From Methanococcus voltae (GTDB taxonomy: Archaea > AGJL01 > Methanococci > Methanococcales > Methanococcaceae), in contig NZ_JAGGMO010000004.1 of assembly GCF_017875395.1 (NCBI RefSeq), positions 66,478-130,477 of the forward strand: a stretch of DNA of 64,000 nt. The letters run 5' to 3'. Positions 18,994-27,260 of this stretch are shown here, piece by piece. The position numbers and the translations under genes were made by a program. How positions within the stretch are numbered: position 1 is the stretch's first letter; each line of letters opens with the position of its first letter. The notes below the pieces were generated by a model, which made no database searches, was not told the DNA's origin, and was given only the letters and a program-made list of their open reading frames with translations.

Positions 18994-19857
18994 TTAAATT
19001 ACTTCATTTATTAAAGTAGGAATTTCTGAAATTTTCTTAGCAACTAATGCGCCAGCTTCTTCGAGTGCTTTCATTTTACTTTGCGCAGTTCCTGCTCCTT
19101 TTTCAATTATTGCACCAGCGTGACCCATTCTTTTTCCTTCAGGTGCAGATTGTCCGGCAATGTATGAAATTACAGGTTTTTTCATCTTATGGATTAATTT
19201 TTCCGCTGTTTCTTCTTCAGCAGAGCCTCCAATTTCTCCTATCATAACAATTGCGTCTGTTTCATTGTCTTTTTCAAATCTTTCCAATATCTCCATGTAT
19301 CTTAAACCAATGATTGGGTCGCCACCTATTCCAACACAGGTTGACTGTCCATGTCCATTTTGAGTTAATTGGTTTGCAACCTCGTAGGTTAAAGTTCCAC
19401 TTCTTGAAACCATTCCGATGTTACCTTCTTTTAAAACACTCATTGGTATGATACCCATTTTTCCAACTTTTGGAGATGCTAAACCTGGAGTATTAGGTCC
19501 TATGATATCAACACCGCATTTTTTGCCATAATTTACAATATCGATGGCATCTTGAACAGGTATGTGCTCTGTTATGATTGTAACCAGCTTTAAACCTGCG
19601 TCAATAGCTTCAAAAGCTGCATCTTTTGCAAAAGGTGCTGGAATAAATATTACTGAAGCATTAGCGTCATATTCTTCAACAGTTTCTAAAACTGAATCAA
19701 AAACTGGTACGCCTTGAACATTTTGACCCTTTTTACCTGGCGTTACACCTGCAACAACATTTGTATTTGCTTCTAACATGTTTTTTGTATGGAATCTACC
19801 CTGATTTCCAGTAATCCCCTGAACAATAACTCTGGTATCTTCGTTTAAAAGTATCAT
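18994..19857 (-). CDS. sucD: Succinyl-CoA ligase (ADP-forming) alpha subunit
   Basis: This is the catalytic, CoA-binding alpha subunit. Methanococci use it in the incomplete reductive TCA pathway. The protein has about 287 residues and starts [28 protein letters not shown] binds CoA, I-G-P-N-T-P-G is the second half of the site, and G-H-A-G-A-I carries the phosphorylated His. ATG 19857 is preferred because GGGTG lies five bases upstream; the GTG at 19863 is the alternative. The beta subunit (sucC) is not in the window, as is usual in methanococci. Confidence 0.95.
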   Translation of the reverse strand: MILLNEDTRVIVQGITGNQGRFHTKNMLEANTNVVAGVTPGKKGQNVQGVPVFDSVLETVEEYDANASVIFIPAPFAKDAAFEAIDAGLKLVTIITEHIPVQDAIDIVNYGKKCGVDIIGPNTPGLASPKVGKMGIIPMSVLKEGNIGMVSRSGTLTYEVANQLTQNGHGQSTCVGIGGDPIIGLRYMEILERFEKDNETDAIVMIGEIGGSAEEETAEKLIHKMKKPVISYIAGQSAPEGKRMGHAGAIIEKGAGTAQSKMKALEEAGALVAKKISEIPTLINEVI

Positions 19858-20038
19858 AGACACACCCTTATTATTTTGATTATTATTTTAAACTATTATC
19901 TTTTTAATATTGGATATATTATTTTTTATTTTAATTTTCATTATTTTATTAATTTATTAATTTATTTTTTTATTTTATTATCTTTTATCATATCTTTTTG
20001 GTATGAATTATATTATTTTTTTATAGTATTATTTTATC

Positions 20039-20971
20039 TTATTGAATTTTTGAAACGCCCATAATTCTAACTTTTGCACTTCCGTCTAAAAGTACTAAAT
20101 TATCGCCTTTTTCATAAACTACTGGTTTTAACAATTTTAATTTCAAATCATCGCCGTTTTTCTCTTCTACAGTACAGCTTACAGATTGTAAACCAACTAC
20201 GATTTGGTAGCCTTCGCCTGCGTTTATTTCCTTGTTCATGTATGGGTTCCACTTCATTGTAACGCTTAATTCATCTGAAACGCTTAATTCATCTTTTGAT
20301 AAGATCATACCACGATCTAAATCTTCTACAGAAACGCCTTTCAATGCAAGTCCTACTCTTGAACCTTTTGGAGCTTCTTTAACATCTTTATCGTGAACCT
20401 GCATACTTTTAACCATTGCTTTCTTTGTTGTTGGGTACATGGTTAAATTATCGTGAACAGCGACTTCTCCCTTATCCACTTTGCCTAATATCACAGTACC
20501 GACACTTTTAACGGAGAAGAAATGGTCTATTGGTATTTTTTGAATTTCTTCGCCTTCAGGTTTTACTTCAGGCAATGCTGCCATTTTTTCACGGATAACT
20601 ATGTAATCTTTTTCGATTATTTCAAAGTCTTTCATTGAAGTAGCACTTAATATTGCTTTTAACTGCTCTAAATCAATATATTCACCAGCTACGATAAATC
20701 CTCTTTTAACTCCACACATGTCAAGTGCCAATAAGGTTTCCGCAATATCCTGGGTTAATTCATCGATAAACAGAAGCGCATATTCTGTCATATTTATTGC
20801 ATAAATTAAAGGATGAATTCTTTCAGGATACCTTGTAGGCTCAATATATACTACAGAATCATCGTCTTTTTTATAGTTATAAAGAGTTATATCGGTTGAA
20901 GTTCCTTTTTTTCCAATTTCCTTTCCTGCGTCTTTGAAATTGCCGTATAAACCAATTGAAACGTTTTTCAT
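20039..20971 (-). CDS. EF-Tu/SelB-like protein without a functional GTPase site
   Basis: A 310-residue paralogue of the EF-Tu/EF-1A family. Domains 2 and 3 are clear: I-D-H-F-F-S-V-K-S-V-G-T-V-I-L-G-K-V-D-K-G near residues 145-165, then G-S-R-V-G-L-A-L-K-G-V. The N-terminal G domain is shortened and its P-loop (usually GHVDHGK) reads G-N-F-K-D-A-G-K. No DxxG or NKxD element is visible. Related proteins occur in other methanogens and I know of no assigned function. It is not the SelB needed for selD, which should be much longer with intact GTP motifs. GAGGTAA ribosome site. Confidence 0.8.
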   Translation of the reverse strand: MKNVSIGLYGNFKDAGKEIGKKGTSTDITLYNYKKDDDSVVYIEPTRYPERIHPLIYAINMTEYALLFIDELTQDIAETLLALDMCGVKRGFIVAGEYIDLEQLKAILSATSMKDFEIIEKDYIVIREKMAALPEVKPEGEEIQKIPIDHFFSVKSVGTVILGKVDKGEVAVHDNLTMYPTTKKAMVKSMQVHDKDVKEAPKGSRVGLALKGVSVEDLDRGMILSKDELSVSDELSVTMKWNPYMNKEINAGEGYQIVVGLQSVSCTVEEKNGDDLKLKLLKPVVYEKGDNLVLLDGSAKVRIMGVSKIQ

Positions 20972-21617
20972 AATTTACCTCTTATTAAAGTATTATAACG
21001 TATTATAACGTATTAAAATGAATTTTAATAATATTGAATTTAATAATATTGTATCATAGTACTCGTATTAATATTTGAAAAATGAATATTTATATTTAAT
21101 GTATCATTCAAATAATATTGAAATAATATTGAAATAATTATTAATTGATAATTCTCGATTAAATAATCAGATAATCAAATCGTAATAAGTATAAATAACG
21201 AATTTAAGTATAATAAAGTTTTCATCATATATTTAACTTACATACTAAATTATAACAAACAATTATAATAACAAACAATTATAAATTCAAAAATATAGTT
21301 TATAATATAATTTAATTAATTAATATAATTTAATATAATTTAATATAACTAATATACTTCAAAAATGCAAAAGTATAAAAATAATAGTACAATATATTAT
21401 CAAGACGGGTTATCAAGAGAAAATCGGAAACACATAAATGTAGAATAACGGCCAAGGTAAATTAGTTACAATATTGCGGAAAAGGAGTAACTAATTAAAA
21501 TTTAAAATTATATGGATATATTATATAATAAAATATCATATAATAAAAAACGTAAAAATAAAAAATAATACAAGATATATATCTAAATAATCAAAAAAAA
21601 CTAAAGAGAGTGAAAAC
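20972..21617. other. Long AT-rich spacer before rps6e with a GC-richer island
   Basis: Mostly AT repeats (taataattgaa, ttaattaatataatttaatataa) to about 21390. A stretch at 21398-21500 is clearly less AT-rich and contains a 10-bp perfect inverted repeat. The rps6e promoter TATA (ggatatattatataata) is near 21512-21530, giving a leader of about 80 bases. Confidence 0.45.
21460..21496 (+). ncRNA. Hairpin in GC-richer island upstream of rps6e; candidate small RNA
   Basis: AATTAGTTAC at 21460-21469 pairs perfectly with GTAACTAATT at 21487-21496 across a 17-base loop (aatattgcggaaaagga). The preceding 60 bases hold a duplicated ttatcaaga and are richer in G and C than the flanks. Such islands often mark RNA genes in AT-rich methanogens. 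Not matched to any known family. Confidence 0.25.
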
Positions 21618-21992
21618 ATGGCATTTAAAATTGTTATCGCAGACCCTAAAGAAGGTAAATCATTCCAAAAAGAAATAGAAAGCAGAGCTTTAATCGGTAA
21701 AAAAATCGGTGATGAAATCGACGGTTCAATCGTAGAATTAGAAGGATTCAAATTAAAAATTACCGGCGGTAGTGACAAATGTGGTTTCGCAATGAGACAC
21801 GATGTACACGGTAACGCAAAACAAAAAGTATTATTAAGACAAGGACCTGCTTACCACCCAAAAGACGATGGAATCAGAAGAAGAAAAAGCATCAGAGGAA
21901 ACACAATCTCATTAGATGTTGTTCAAATCAACATGAAAGTTATTGAAGGTCCTAAACCATTATCAGAAGTATTCGGTGCAGATGCTGAATAA
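21618..21992 (+). CDS. rps6e: Small-subunit ribosomal protein S6e
   Basis: A 124-residue archaeal S6e, lacking the long C-terminal tail of eukaryotic S6. The family pattern is clear: F-K-I-V-I-A-D-P-K-E-G-K-S-F-Q, I-G-K-K-I-G-D-E-I-D-G, the glycine-rich I-T-G-G-S-D-K-C-G-F-A-M-R-H-D-V, and G-I-R-R-R-K-S-I-R-G-N-T-I. The start is ATG 21618 after gagagtgaaaac. Codon use is that of a highly expressed gene. Monocistronic with its own promoter. Confidence 0.97.
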   Translation: MAFKIVIADPKEGKSFQKEIESRALIGKKIGDEIDGSIVELEGFKLKITGGSDKCGFAMRHDVHGNAKQKVLLRQGPAYHPKDDGIRRRKSIRGNTISLDVVQINMKVIEGPKPLSEVFGADAE

Positions 21993-22159
21993 TTAAATTC
22001 TATAGATTATAGAATTATATAATTTTAAATTTTATTTTTTTAAACTATTTTAAGCTATTTTAAACCATATTAAAAAGTAAAAAGTATTTTTTTATTTTTA
22101 AAATTTTAAAAAAGTATTTAAGTATTGAAATATTTAAGTATTGAAATATTTGATTTAGT

Positions 22160-22498
22160 TCATAACGCCAATATAGAAGATAGGAAATTTTGGAAAATAT
22201 AAACTCCCAATATTGCTCCAAATATAACAATTATAACATTTACACGCTTATATGCCAATATTATAGCAATACTAGTTCCAAATATCGCTGAAGCCATACT
22301 ATCTGTGGAGTATAATACATTAGGGAATATTAATGCACTTAATGCACAGTAAGGCATATACTGAAAAAATGAATTCCAAAAAGGACTCAATTTAACCTCT
22401 TTTAATAAAACAATTGGCAAAACTCGGGGAATGTAAGTTACTAAGCCCATAAATATTATTATCAGTATTAAAGTCGGTTCATCAAATGTATTTATCAT
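22160..22498 (-). CDS. azlD: AzlD-family branched-chain amino acid exporter, small subunit
   Basis: A 112-residue membrane protein with about four helices and the AzlD signature Y-I-P-R-V-L-P near residues 22-28. It partners AzlC in the exporter. azlC is 12 kb away and on the opposite strand, whereas the two are normally adjacent. GAGGAT ribosome site eight bases from the ATG. No other azl gene is near. Confidence 0.9.
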   Translation of the reverse strand: MINTFDEPTLILIIIFMGLVTYIPRVLPIVLLKEVKLSPFWNSFFQYMPYCALSALIFPNVLYSTDSMASAIFGTSIAIILAYKRVNVIIVIFGAILGVYIFQNFLSSILAL

Positions 22499-22656
22499 AA
22501 ATATCCTCTAATTAAAATTTATCTTCTATATTTGTTATTTTGTTATCCTAATTGTTATTTTAGTATTTTAGTATTTTATAGAGTTATAATTCTATAACAT
22601 ATATTTTTAGTTATGTTAATTATTTGACGTTTAAATCATTTGTTATTATATTGGGA

Positions 22657-23037
22657 TTATTCTTCCCCGTAAAATTGATTTATCTTTTGCATGGAACGTG
22701 TAGCTTTTGATAAAACTGCAGAATTTGCAAGTGAACCTGCGACCATAACTGCGGTCATGATTTGTTCATCAGTTATTCCCATTTTTTTACCTGCGTCGAT
22801 GTGGAAATCTATACAGTGTTCGCAACCTAAAGCAGCCACTACAGCTATTGAAATTAATTCAACGGTTTTTGCGTCAAGATGTTTGTAATCATCGACTACA
22901 GCTTCGTCGTAATTAACTTTTGAAACCAAAAGTTTTGGATTTTCCGCCATTCTTTCTATTATGTAAGGGACTTTACCATATCTCTTTTTAACAACTTCTT
23001 CTATTTTATCCATATCTTTTTCAGTTAATAATTCCAT
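22657..23037 (-). CDS. AhpD/carboxymuconolactone decarboxylase-family protein
   Basis: A 126-residue all-helical CMD domain with the AhpD-type redox motif C-E-H-C-I-D-F-H around residues 75-82. The paired cysteines and downstream His suggest a peroxide- or thiol-linked reductase rather than a true decarboxylase. The start ATG has AAGGTGATG just before it. It lies 558 bases from a divergent aldo/keto reductase, another redox gene. Confidence 0.85.
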   Translation of the reverse strand: MELLTEKDMDKIEEVVKKRYGKVPYIIERMAENPKLLVSKVNYDEAVVDDYKHLDAKTVELISIAVVAALGCEHCIDFHIDAGKKMGITDEQIMTAVMVAGSLANSAVLSKATRSMQKINQFYGEE

Positions 23038-23595
23038 TACATCACCTTTGGTTTATATTATAAATTTAATTTATTTTATAATTATATTCTATAATATATT
23101 CTACACAATATTCTATAATATATTCTATAGTATCGTCTATAGTATATTCCCTATTTTACTGCATATTTAAATTTATATTTTAAGCCTATATCTTAAAGTT
23201 ATATTTTACAATTTACATTTTAGATTTATTAAACATGAATGGGGTAAATATGTTAGTAGTTTAACAAATTATATAATCATATCGCTTTAAATTATTTTTA
23301 ATACAAAATATAGTCTAAATATATGGTAACATGGCTAAAAATATAATTTATATTGTTAATCACATGTGGTTAATTAGATATCTTAAATAATAATGTATAT
23401 AAGTATATTAAATTTATAATAATTTATGTATGCTATTGTTAGATTCATTATTATTTTTTTCTTAATTTATGGGGATGTATACAATAAAAAATATAACTAT
23501 AATACTAATCATAATACACAATTATAGTATAATACACAATTATAATATTAAATTATCTTATAGTACATTATTTTATATATATAACGGGTGGAATA
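23038..23595. other. Divergent intergenic region with an imperfect palindrome
   Basis: 558 bases without a credible gene. It contains runs of ctataatatattctata (23085-23145), an 18-bp imperfect palindrome at 23356-23373, and two copies of taatacacaattata at about 23510-23545 just ahead of the aldo/keto reductase gene. It holds both divergent promoters. Confidence 0.5.
23356..23373. promoter_or_regulatory. Candidate operator palindrome TTAATCACATGTGGTTAA
   Basis: An 18-bp inverted repeat with a single mismatched pair (positions 5 and 14), centred on CACATGTG. It lies between two divergent redox genes, about 240 bases from the aldo/keto reductase start. Confidence 0.3.
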
Positions 23596-24840
23596 TTGAA
23601 TTTTAGAACATTAAACAAAACAGGCGAAGAATTATCAATTTTAGGCTTCGGAGCTATGAGATTTCCATTAAAAAACGGTAGAATTGACAAAGCAAAATCT
23701 GAAGAAATGTTAACCTACGCAATCGATAATGGGGTTAATCTCATTGACACAGCTTTTCCTTACCATTTTGGAGAAAGTGAGATATTTTTAGGAAATTTCT
23801 TATCAAAATATCCCGAATATCGAGATAAAGTGAGTATATCTAACAAATTACCCCCTTGGGATGTAAAAAAATCAGAAGACATGTATAGAATATTGAATAC
23901 TCAATTAAACAAGTTGCAAACAGATTGTATTGATTATTACTTCATACATAGTTTAACGAAAGATGTTTGGGATAGGCTTTTAGACCTGGGAATATTAAAA
24001 TTTTTAGATGATATAAAAGAATCAAAGAAAGTAAAATACGTTGGATTCTCATTTCACGATAATTTAGAGGGATTCAAAAAAATAGCGGATTCTTACAACT
24101 GGGATATGTGCATGGTACAATATAACTACCTTGACGATGAATTACAAGCAGGGACTGAAGGAATATTATATGCAGCTCGCAAAGGTATGGGTATATTTAT
24201 AATGGAGCCCCTAAGAGGCGGAAATTTAGCAAATAATGTCCCAAAAGAAATAACGGAAATTTTTGACGAATATACCAAGAAACACAAATATTTCCAAAAA
24301 CCTTCAGATTGGGCATTTAAATGGGTATGGAATAATCCAAATGTTACATGCGTTTTATCAGGCATGGGTTCGTTAGAACAGCTTAAAGACAATATAGGAT
24401 TAGCCAATAGCATTTCAAACCCTAATTTTTTAAATATAGATGAATTAGAAATTATTTCAAAAGCAAAAGAGATATTCAACAAAAGAATGAAAATAAAATG
24501 CACAAGTTGTAATTATTGCATGCCTTGTCCTGTAGGCGTCGATATACCCAGATGTTTTGAAATATACAATTCAAAATACTTATTTGACAGTAAAAGCTCC
24601 AAAATGGAAGCAGATTTTAAATACACTGCTCAGCTAGGGGGCGTCCTTTCAGAACCTAGGGTTGCATCAAAATGTATTCATTGCGGAAAGTGTTTAAAAG
24701 AATGTCCTCAATCGTTGCCGATACCGGATTTACTCGATGAAGTTTCCAAAGAATTCGAAAAAACAGGTTTTAAGTACAAAGTAAAATTATTTAAGACAGT
24801 TGCAGGCTTGCAAAAATTCGTTGAAAAACTTTTTAGATGA
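23596..24840 (+). CDS. Aldo/keto reductase with C-terminal ferredoxin clusters
   Basis: A 414-residue fusion. Residues 1-~290 form an aldo/keto reductase barrel: L-G-F-G-A-M-R-F-P, the catalytic D-T-A-F-P-Y-H region, Y-Y-F-I-H-S-L and a P-L-R-G-G-N-L-A cofactor segment. The C-terminus holds C-T-S-C-N-Y-C-M-P-C-P (about 298-308) and C-I-H-C-G-K-C-L-K-E-C-P (about 358-369), sites for iron-sulfur clusters. The architecture suggests ferredoxin-coupled reduction of an unknown carbonyl. The start is TTG 23596 after GGGTGG. It abuts the virus cassette, whose first gene ends 42 bases downstream on the other strand. Confidence 0.9.
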   Translation: MNFRTLNKTGEELSILGFGAMRFPLKNGRIDKAKSEEMLTYAIDNGVNLIDTAFPYHFGESEIFLGNFLSKYPEYRDKVSISNKLPPWDVKKSEDMYRILNTQLNKLQTDCIDYYFIHSLTKDVWDRLLDLGILKFLDDIKESKKVKYVGFSFHDNLEGFKKIADSYNWDMCMVQYNYLDDELQAGTEGILYAARKGMGIFIMEPLRGGNLANNVPKEITEIFDEYTKKHKYFQKPSDWAFKWVWNNPNVTCVLSGMGSLEQLKDNIGLANSISNPNFLNIDELEIISKAKEIFNKRMKIKCTSCNYCMPCPVGVDIPRCFEIYNSKYLFDSKSSKMEADFKYTAQLGGVLSEPRVASKCIHCGKCLKECPQSLPIPDLLDEVSKEFEKTGFKYKVKLFKTVAGLQKFVEKLFR

Positions 24841-24882
24841 AAATAGGGAATTTAGATAAATTTGGGTAATTTTAGATAAATT

Positions 24883-25263
24883 TTATAAAAATAAATCTTC
24901 TAAATCATTATTTTCATCATTTTTAGATTTGTAATTTATTATTTCATACTTTATTTTTAATAATTTAGATACTGAATTCGATATTAAATTATAATCTTTT
25001 GAATTAACCTTATTTTCCAATAATAGAATTCCTTTATCAACCATATAATTTAATTTTACAATATCAGTATTGTATTCAGATTCTAAATCAGTTTCATTCG
25101 ATAAATCTTGTTTAACAAGGTTATCTTGGTCATTTTGTGTAATCTCATTATCGACATTGTTGTCAGTATTGCGCTTATTAAAAGTATGATTAAAAGTATT
25201 TTTAGATGAAAATGAAAAACAATCAAGCTTTAATTGTTTATATCTTTTATTTTCATCAATCAT
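24883..25263 (-). CDS. Unknown protein following the portal gene
   Basis: 126 residues, acidic and Asn/Asp-rich (T-D-N-N-V-D-N-E, D-L-E-S-E-Y-N-T), with a helical C-terminal half (M-V-D-K-G-I-L-L-L-E-N-K). The start is ATG 25263, three bases after the portal stop, with GGAG overlapping the end of the portal gene, so the two are translationally coupled. An upstream in-frame start at 25293 would overlap the portal gene. No family recognised; a head-assembly accessory role is suggested by position only. Confidence 0.6.
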   Translation of the reverse strand: MIDENKRYKQLKLDCFSFSSKNTFNHTFNKRNTDNNVDNEITQNDQDNLVKQDLSNETDLESEYNTDIVKLNYMVDKGILLLENKVNSKDYNLISNSVSKLLKIKYEIINYKSKNDENNDLEDLFL

Positions 25264-25265
25264 AT

Positions 25266-27227
25266 TTAATCTCCAAAGTATGTTATACCGCATTCACAAT
25301 TTAAGTCATATGGCGGTAATAATTCAGGATATTCGAAAGGTAAAAAGGTTAAACCATTTAGTTTAAAGTGTTCATCCTTTGAAACTATCATTATTCGTTT
25401 TTTCCAGTACTTTTTTATCATTGCTATGTTATAAGCCCTTAAAATATTTCTAAATACGATATTTTGCAATATAGTTATTTCAGTATCTTTGCTTAATTCT
25501 TGGATATTTTTAATTTTTTTACCATTTACAGCTTTTAAATAAATTTCCATTTCTTTTTTGAACGTTTTGTTAATTTTTTCCAACGTATCATAGTCTAAAG
25601 TTTCAAATAAATTCAAAGAATTTAATTTGGGAATCAAATATTCTAGAAGTAAATTATCACAAATTTGGCTAAAATTATCTTGACCATATGAATCACACAT
25701 ATTTCGTGAAATAAGTTTAAATTCATCCACTAAATTAAAATATTTATCTCTTTTGGCAGCAGCGTCATTTAAATTTTGCTCTAAATCTATTTTTTTACAA
25801 TTAGGGAAATTAATATCATTTGATTTTTCACCAACTCCATTTTCAATTTTTTCAATTTTTTCTTCCCCAATTAGCTCTAAATCATTTACTATGGAATCTA
25901 TTTCTTCACTAGTGTAATAATTGGAATTTGATTTCTCGTAGGACGCCATCATCTCTCCGTATTCATTACTTGGGAATATACGCTCTACGAGGGTAGAGTA
26001 ATCGTGACCAGTTTCTGATTCCGATTTTTTAAGTTCTGCAACTTCTTTAGCTTTTTCGATTATCTCTGACTCGAATTCAGGGTCGGGATTTGCAAATTTA
26101 ATCCAAATGTCAGGATAACCCATTTTGGTCAATTGGTCATTGACCCACCTTTCAACATCATCTTGATATCCTCGAATAATACCCATTAAATTCCGATATA
26201 TAGTCCTTGAAGTAGTTAATTCCTGACCTGAAGCTTTTATTATGCTTATACTTGTTCCTAAACCCATAAAAATCCCTGATTCGTAGTGATCCAACATTAA
26301 ACTTAATAAATCAACTGGTATGTCTTTTCCAATTGAAATTGTTTCAGAGTGGAATTTTTCAGGACTGCATGGTATAATAATCCTTGTTCCATTCTGATAA
26401 TTAGATAAACCAAGTTTAGCAGTCTTTAAAGCATTCACATCGTCAGAAACTGCTATAATTGTAGGCACTACTGATTTTTCAGCCATTTTTGGCATAATAC
26501 TACAGCCTAACGAATACTTATGATTGGACAACTCCTGTATAGTATCGTGAATTGGGATTGGGTTATTAAAAACAGACAAATAGATATCGGAATAATATTC
26601 GTCAGCTTCTACTTGATTCCAAACGTATTTTGGTGCAATAACCACATTCACGTCACCCAAATCCCCGTCCCACCAATTACCCTGTGCTTTTGTCGCAGAA
26701 TATTTTATAAAATATTCTTCTTGCTTATTCAAATATTTAAATTGATTAATAAGTTTAATTTTATCATTTTTATCATAATTAGAGGGATTTATATCGTTAT
26801 TTATCCTTAACTCAATTCCTTGAGGATCAATACGATTAAGTCGGTATAAAATACATTTCCCCCTAAGTAAATAATCAGATAAGGCTTTTTTTAACTCATC
26901 TTTTTTTGAATCGATTATATTAGATATATGGGATATCTCTTTATCCGATAATTTAAAGCTGGATGTAACAGTATACGTTGTAAAAACTTGAGAATAAAGT
27001 TGTTTTAGAGCCATATTTACTGCTACATCTTTTGATATATCTATGGTATGATTTCCATTTAATATTATCGAATCTTTATCATATTTTTCATTATTTTTGG
27101 ATTTAGCAATAGTTTTAATGCTTTTATTACTATTACTATTACTATTACTATTACTATTACTATTATTGGTAATACTAGTGTTACTAGTGCCTTTAATTTG
27201 AATGCCGTTTAATCTCATAACCACCAT
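25266..27227 (-). CDS. Portal protein fused to a MuF-type minor head domain
   Basis: 653 residues. Residues ~60-450 are portal-like: F-T-T-Y-T-V-T-S-S-F-K-L near the start, L-L-R-G-K-C-I-L-Y-R-L, E-S-G-I-F-M-G-L-G-T-S and S-R-T-I-Y-R-N-L-M-G-I-I-R-G-Y-Q-D-D. These make the ring through which DNA enters the capsid. The last ~130 residues resemble the Mu gpF domain, ending in Y-D-L-N-C-E-C-G-I. The N-terminus carries a run of Ser-Asn repeats coded by six-base units. The start is ambiguous between ATG 27227 and ATG 27218; GGTGG lies between them. It ends directly at the next gene and is 33 bases from terminase upstream. Confidence 0.82.
   Translation of the reverse strand: MVVMRLNGIQIKGTSNTSITNNSNSNSNSNSNSNKSIKTIAKSKNNEKYDKDSIILNGNHTIDISKDVAVNMALKQLYSQVFTTYTVTSSFKLSDKEISHISNIIDSKKDELKKALSDYLLRGKCILYRLNRIDPQGIELRINNDINPSNYDKNDKIKLINQFKYLNKQEEYFIKYSATKAQGNWWDGDLGDVNVVIAPKYVWNQVEADEYYSDIYLSVFNNPIPIHDTIQELSNHKYSLGCSIMPKMAEKSVVPTIIAVSDDVNALKTAKLGLSNYQNGTRIIIPCSPEKFHSETISIGKDIPVDLLSLMLDHYESGIFMGLGTSISIIKASGQELTTSRTIYRNLMGIIRGYQDDVERWVNDQLTKMGYPDIWIKFANPDPEFESEIIEKAKEVAELKKSESETGHDYSTLVERIFPSNEYGEMMASYEKSNSNYYTSEEIDSIVNDLELIGEEKIEKIENGVGEKSNDINFPNCKKIDLEQNLNDAAAKRDKYFNLVDEFKLISRNMCDSYGQDNFSQICDNLLLEYLIPKLNSLNLFETLDYDTLEKINKTFKKEMEIYLKAVNGKKIKNIQELSKDTEITILQNIVFRNILRAYNIAMIKKYWKKRIMIVSKDEHFKLNGLTFLPFEYPELLPPYDLNCECGITYFGD
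27126..27163. repeat. 6-bp microsatellite in the portal gene
   Basis: (ttacta) is repeated about six times. It codes for alternating Ser-Asn near the N-terminus of the portal protein. Changes in copy number would stay in frame. Confidence 0.92.
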
Positions 27228-27260
27228 CTCGTTATTTTAATGATAAACTTTCTCATTTCT

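Noticed and set aside
24841-24882. Attachment site at the left end of the virus cassette
   Set aside because: No direct repeat shared with 39688-39855 and no tRNA gene at either edge was found by eye.
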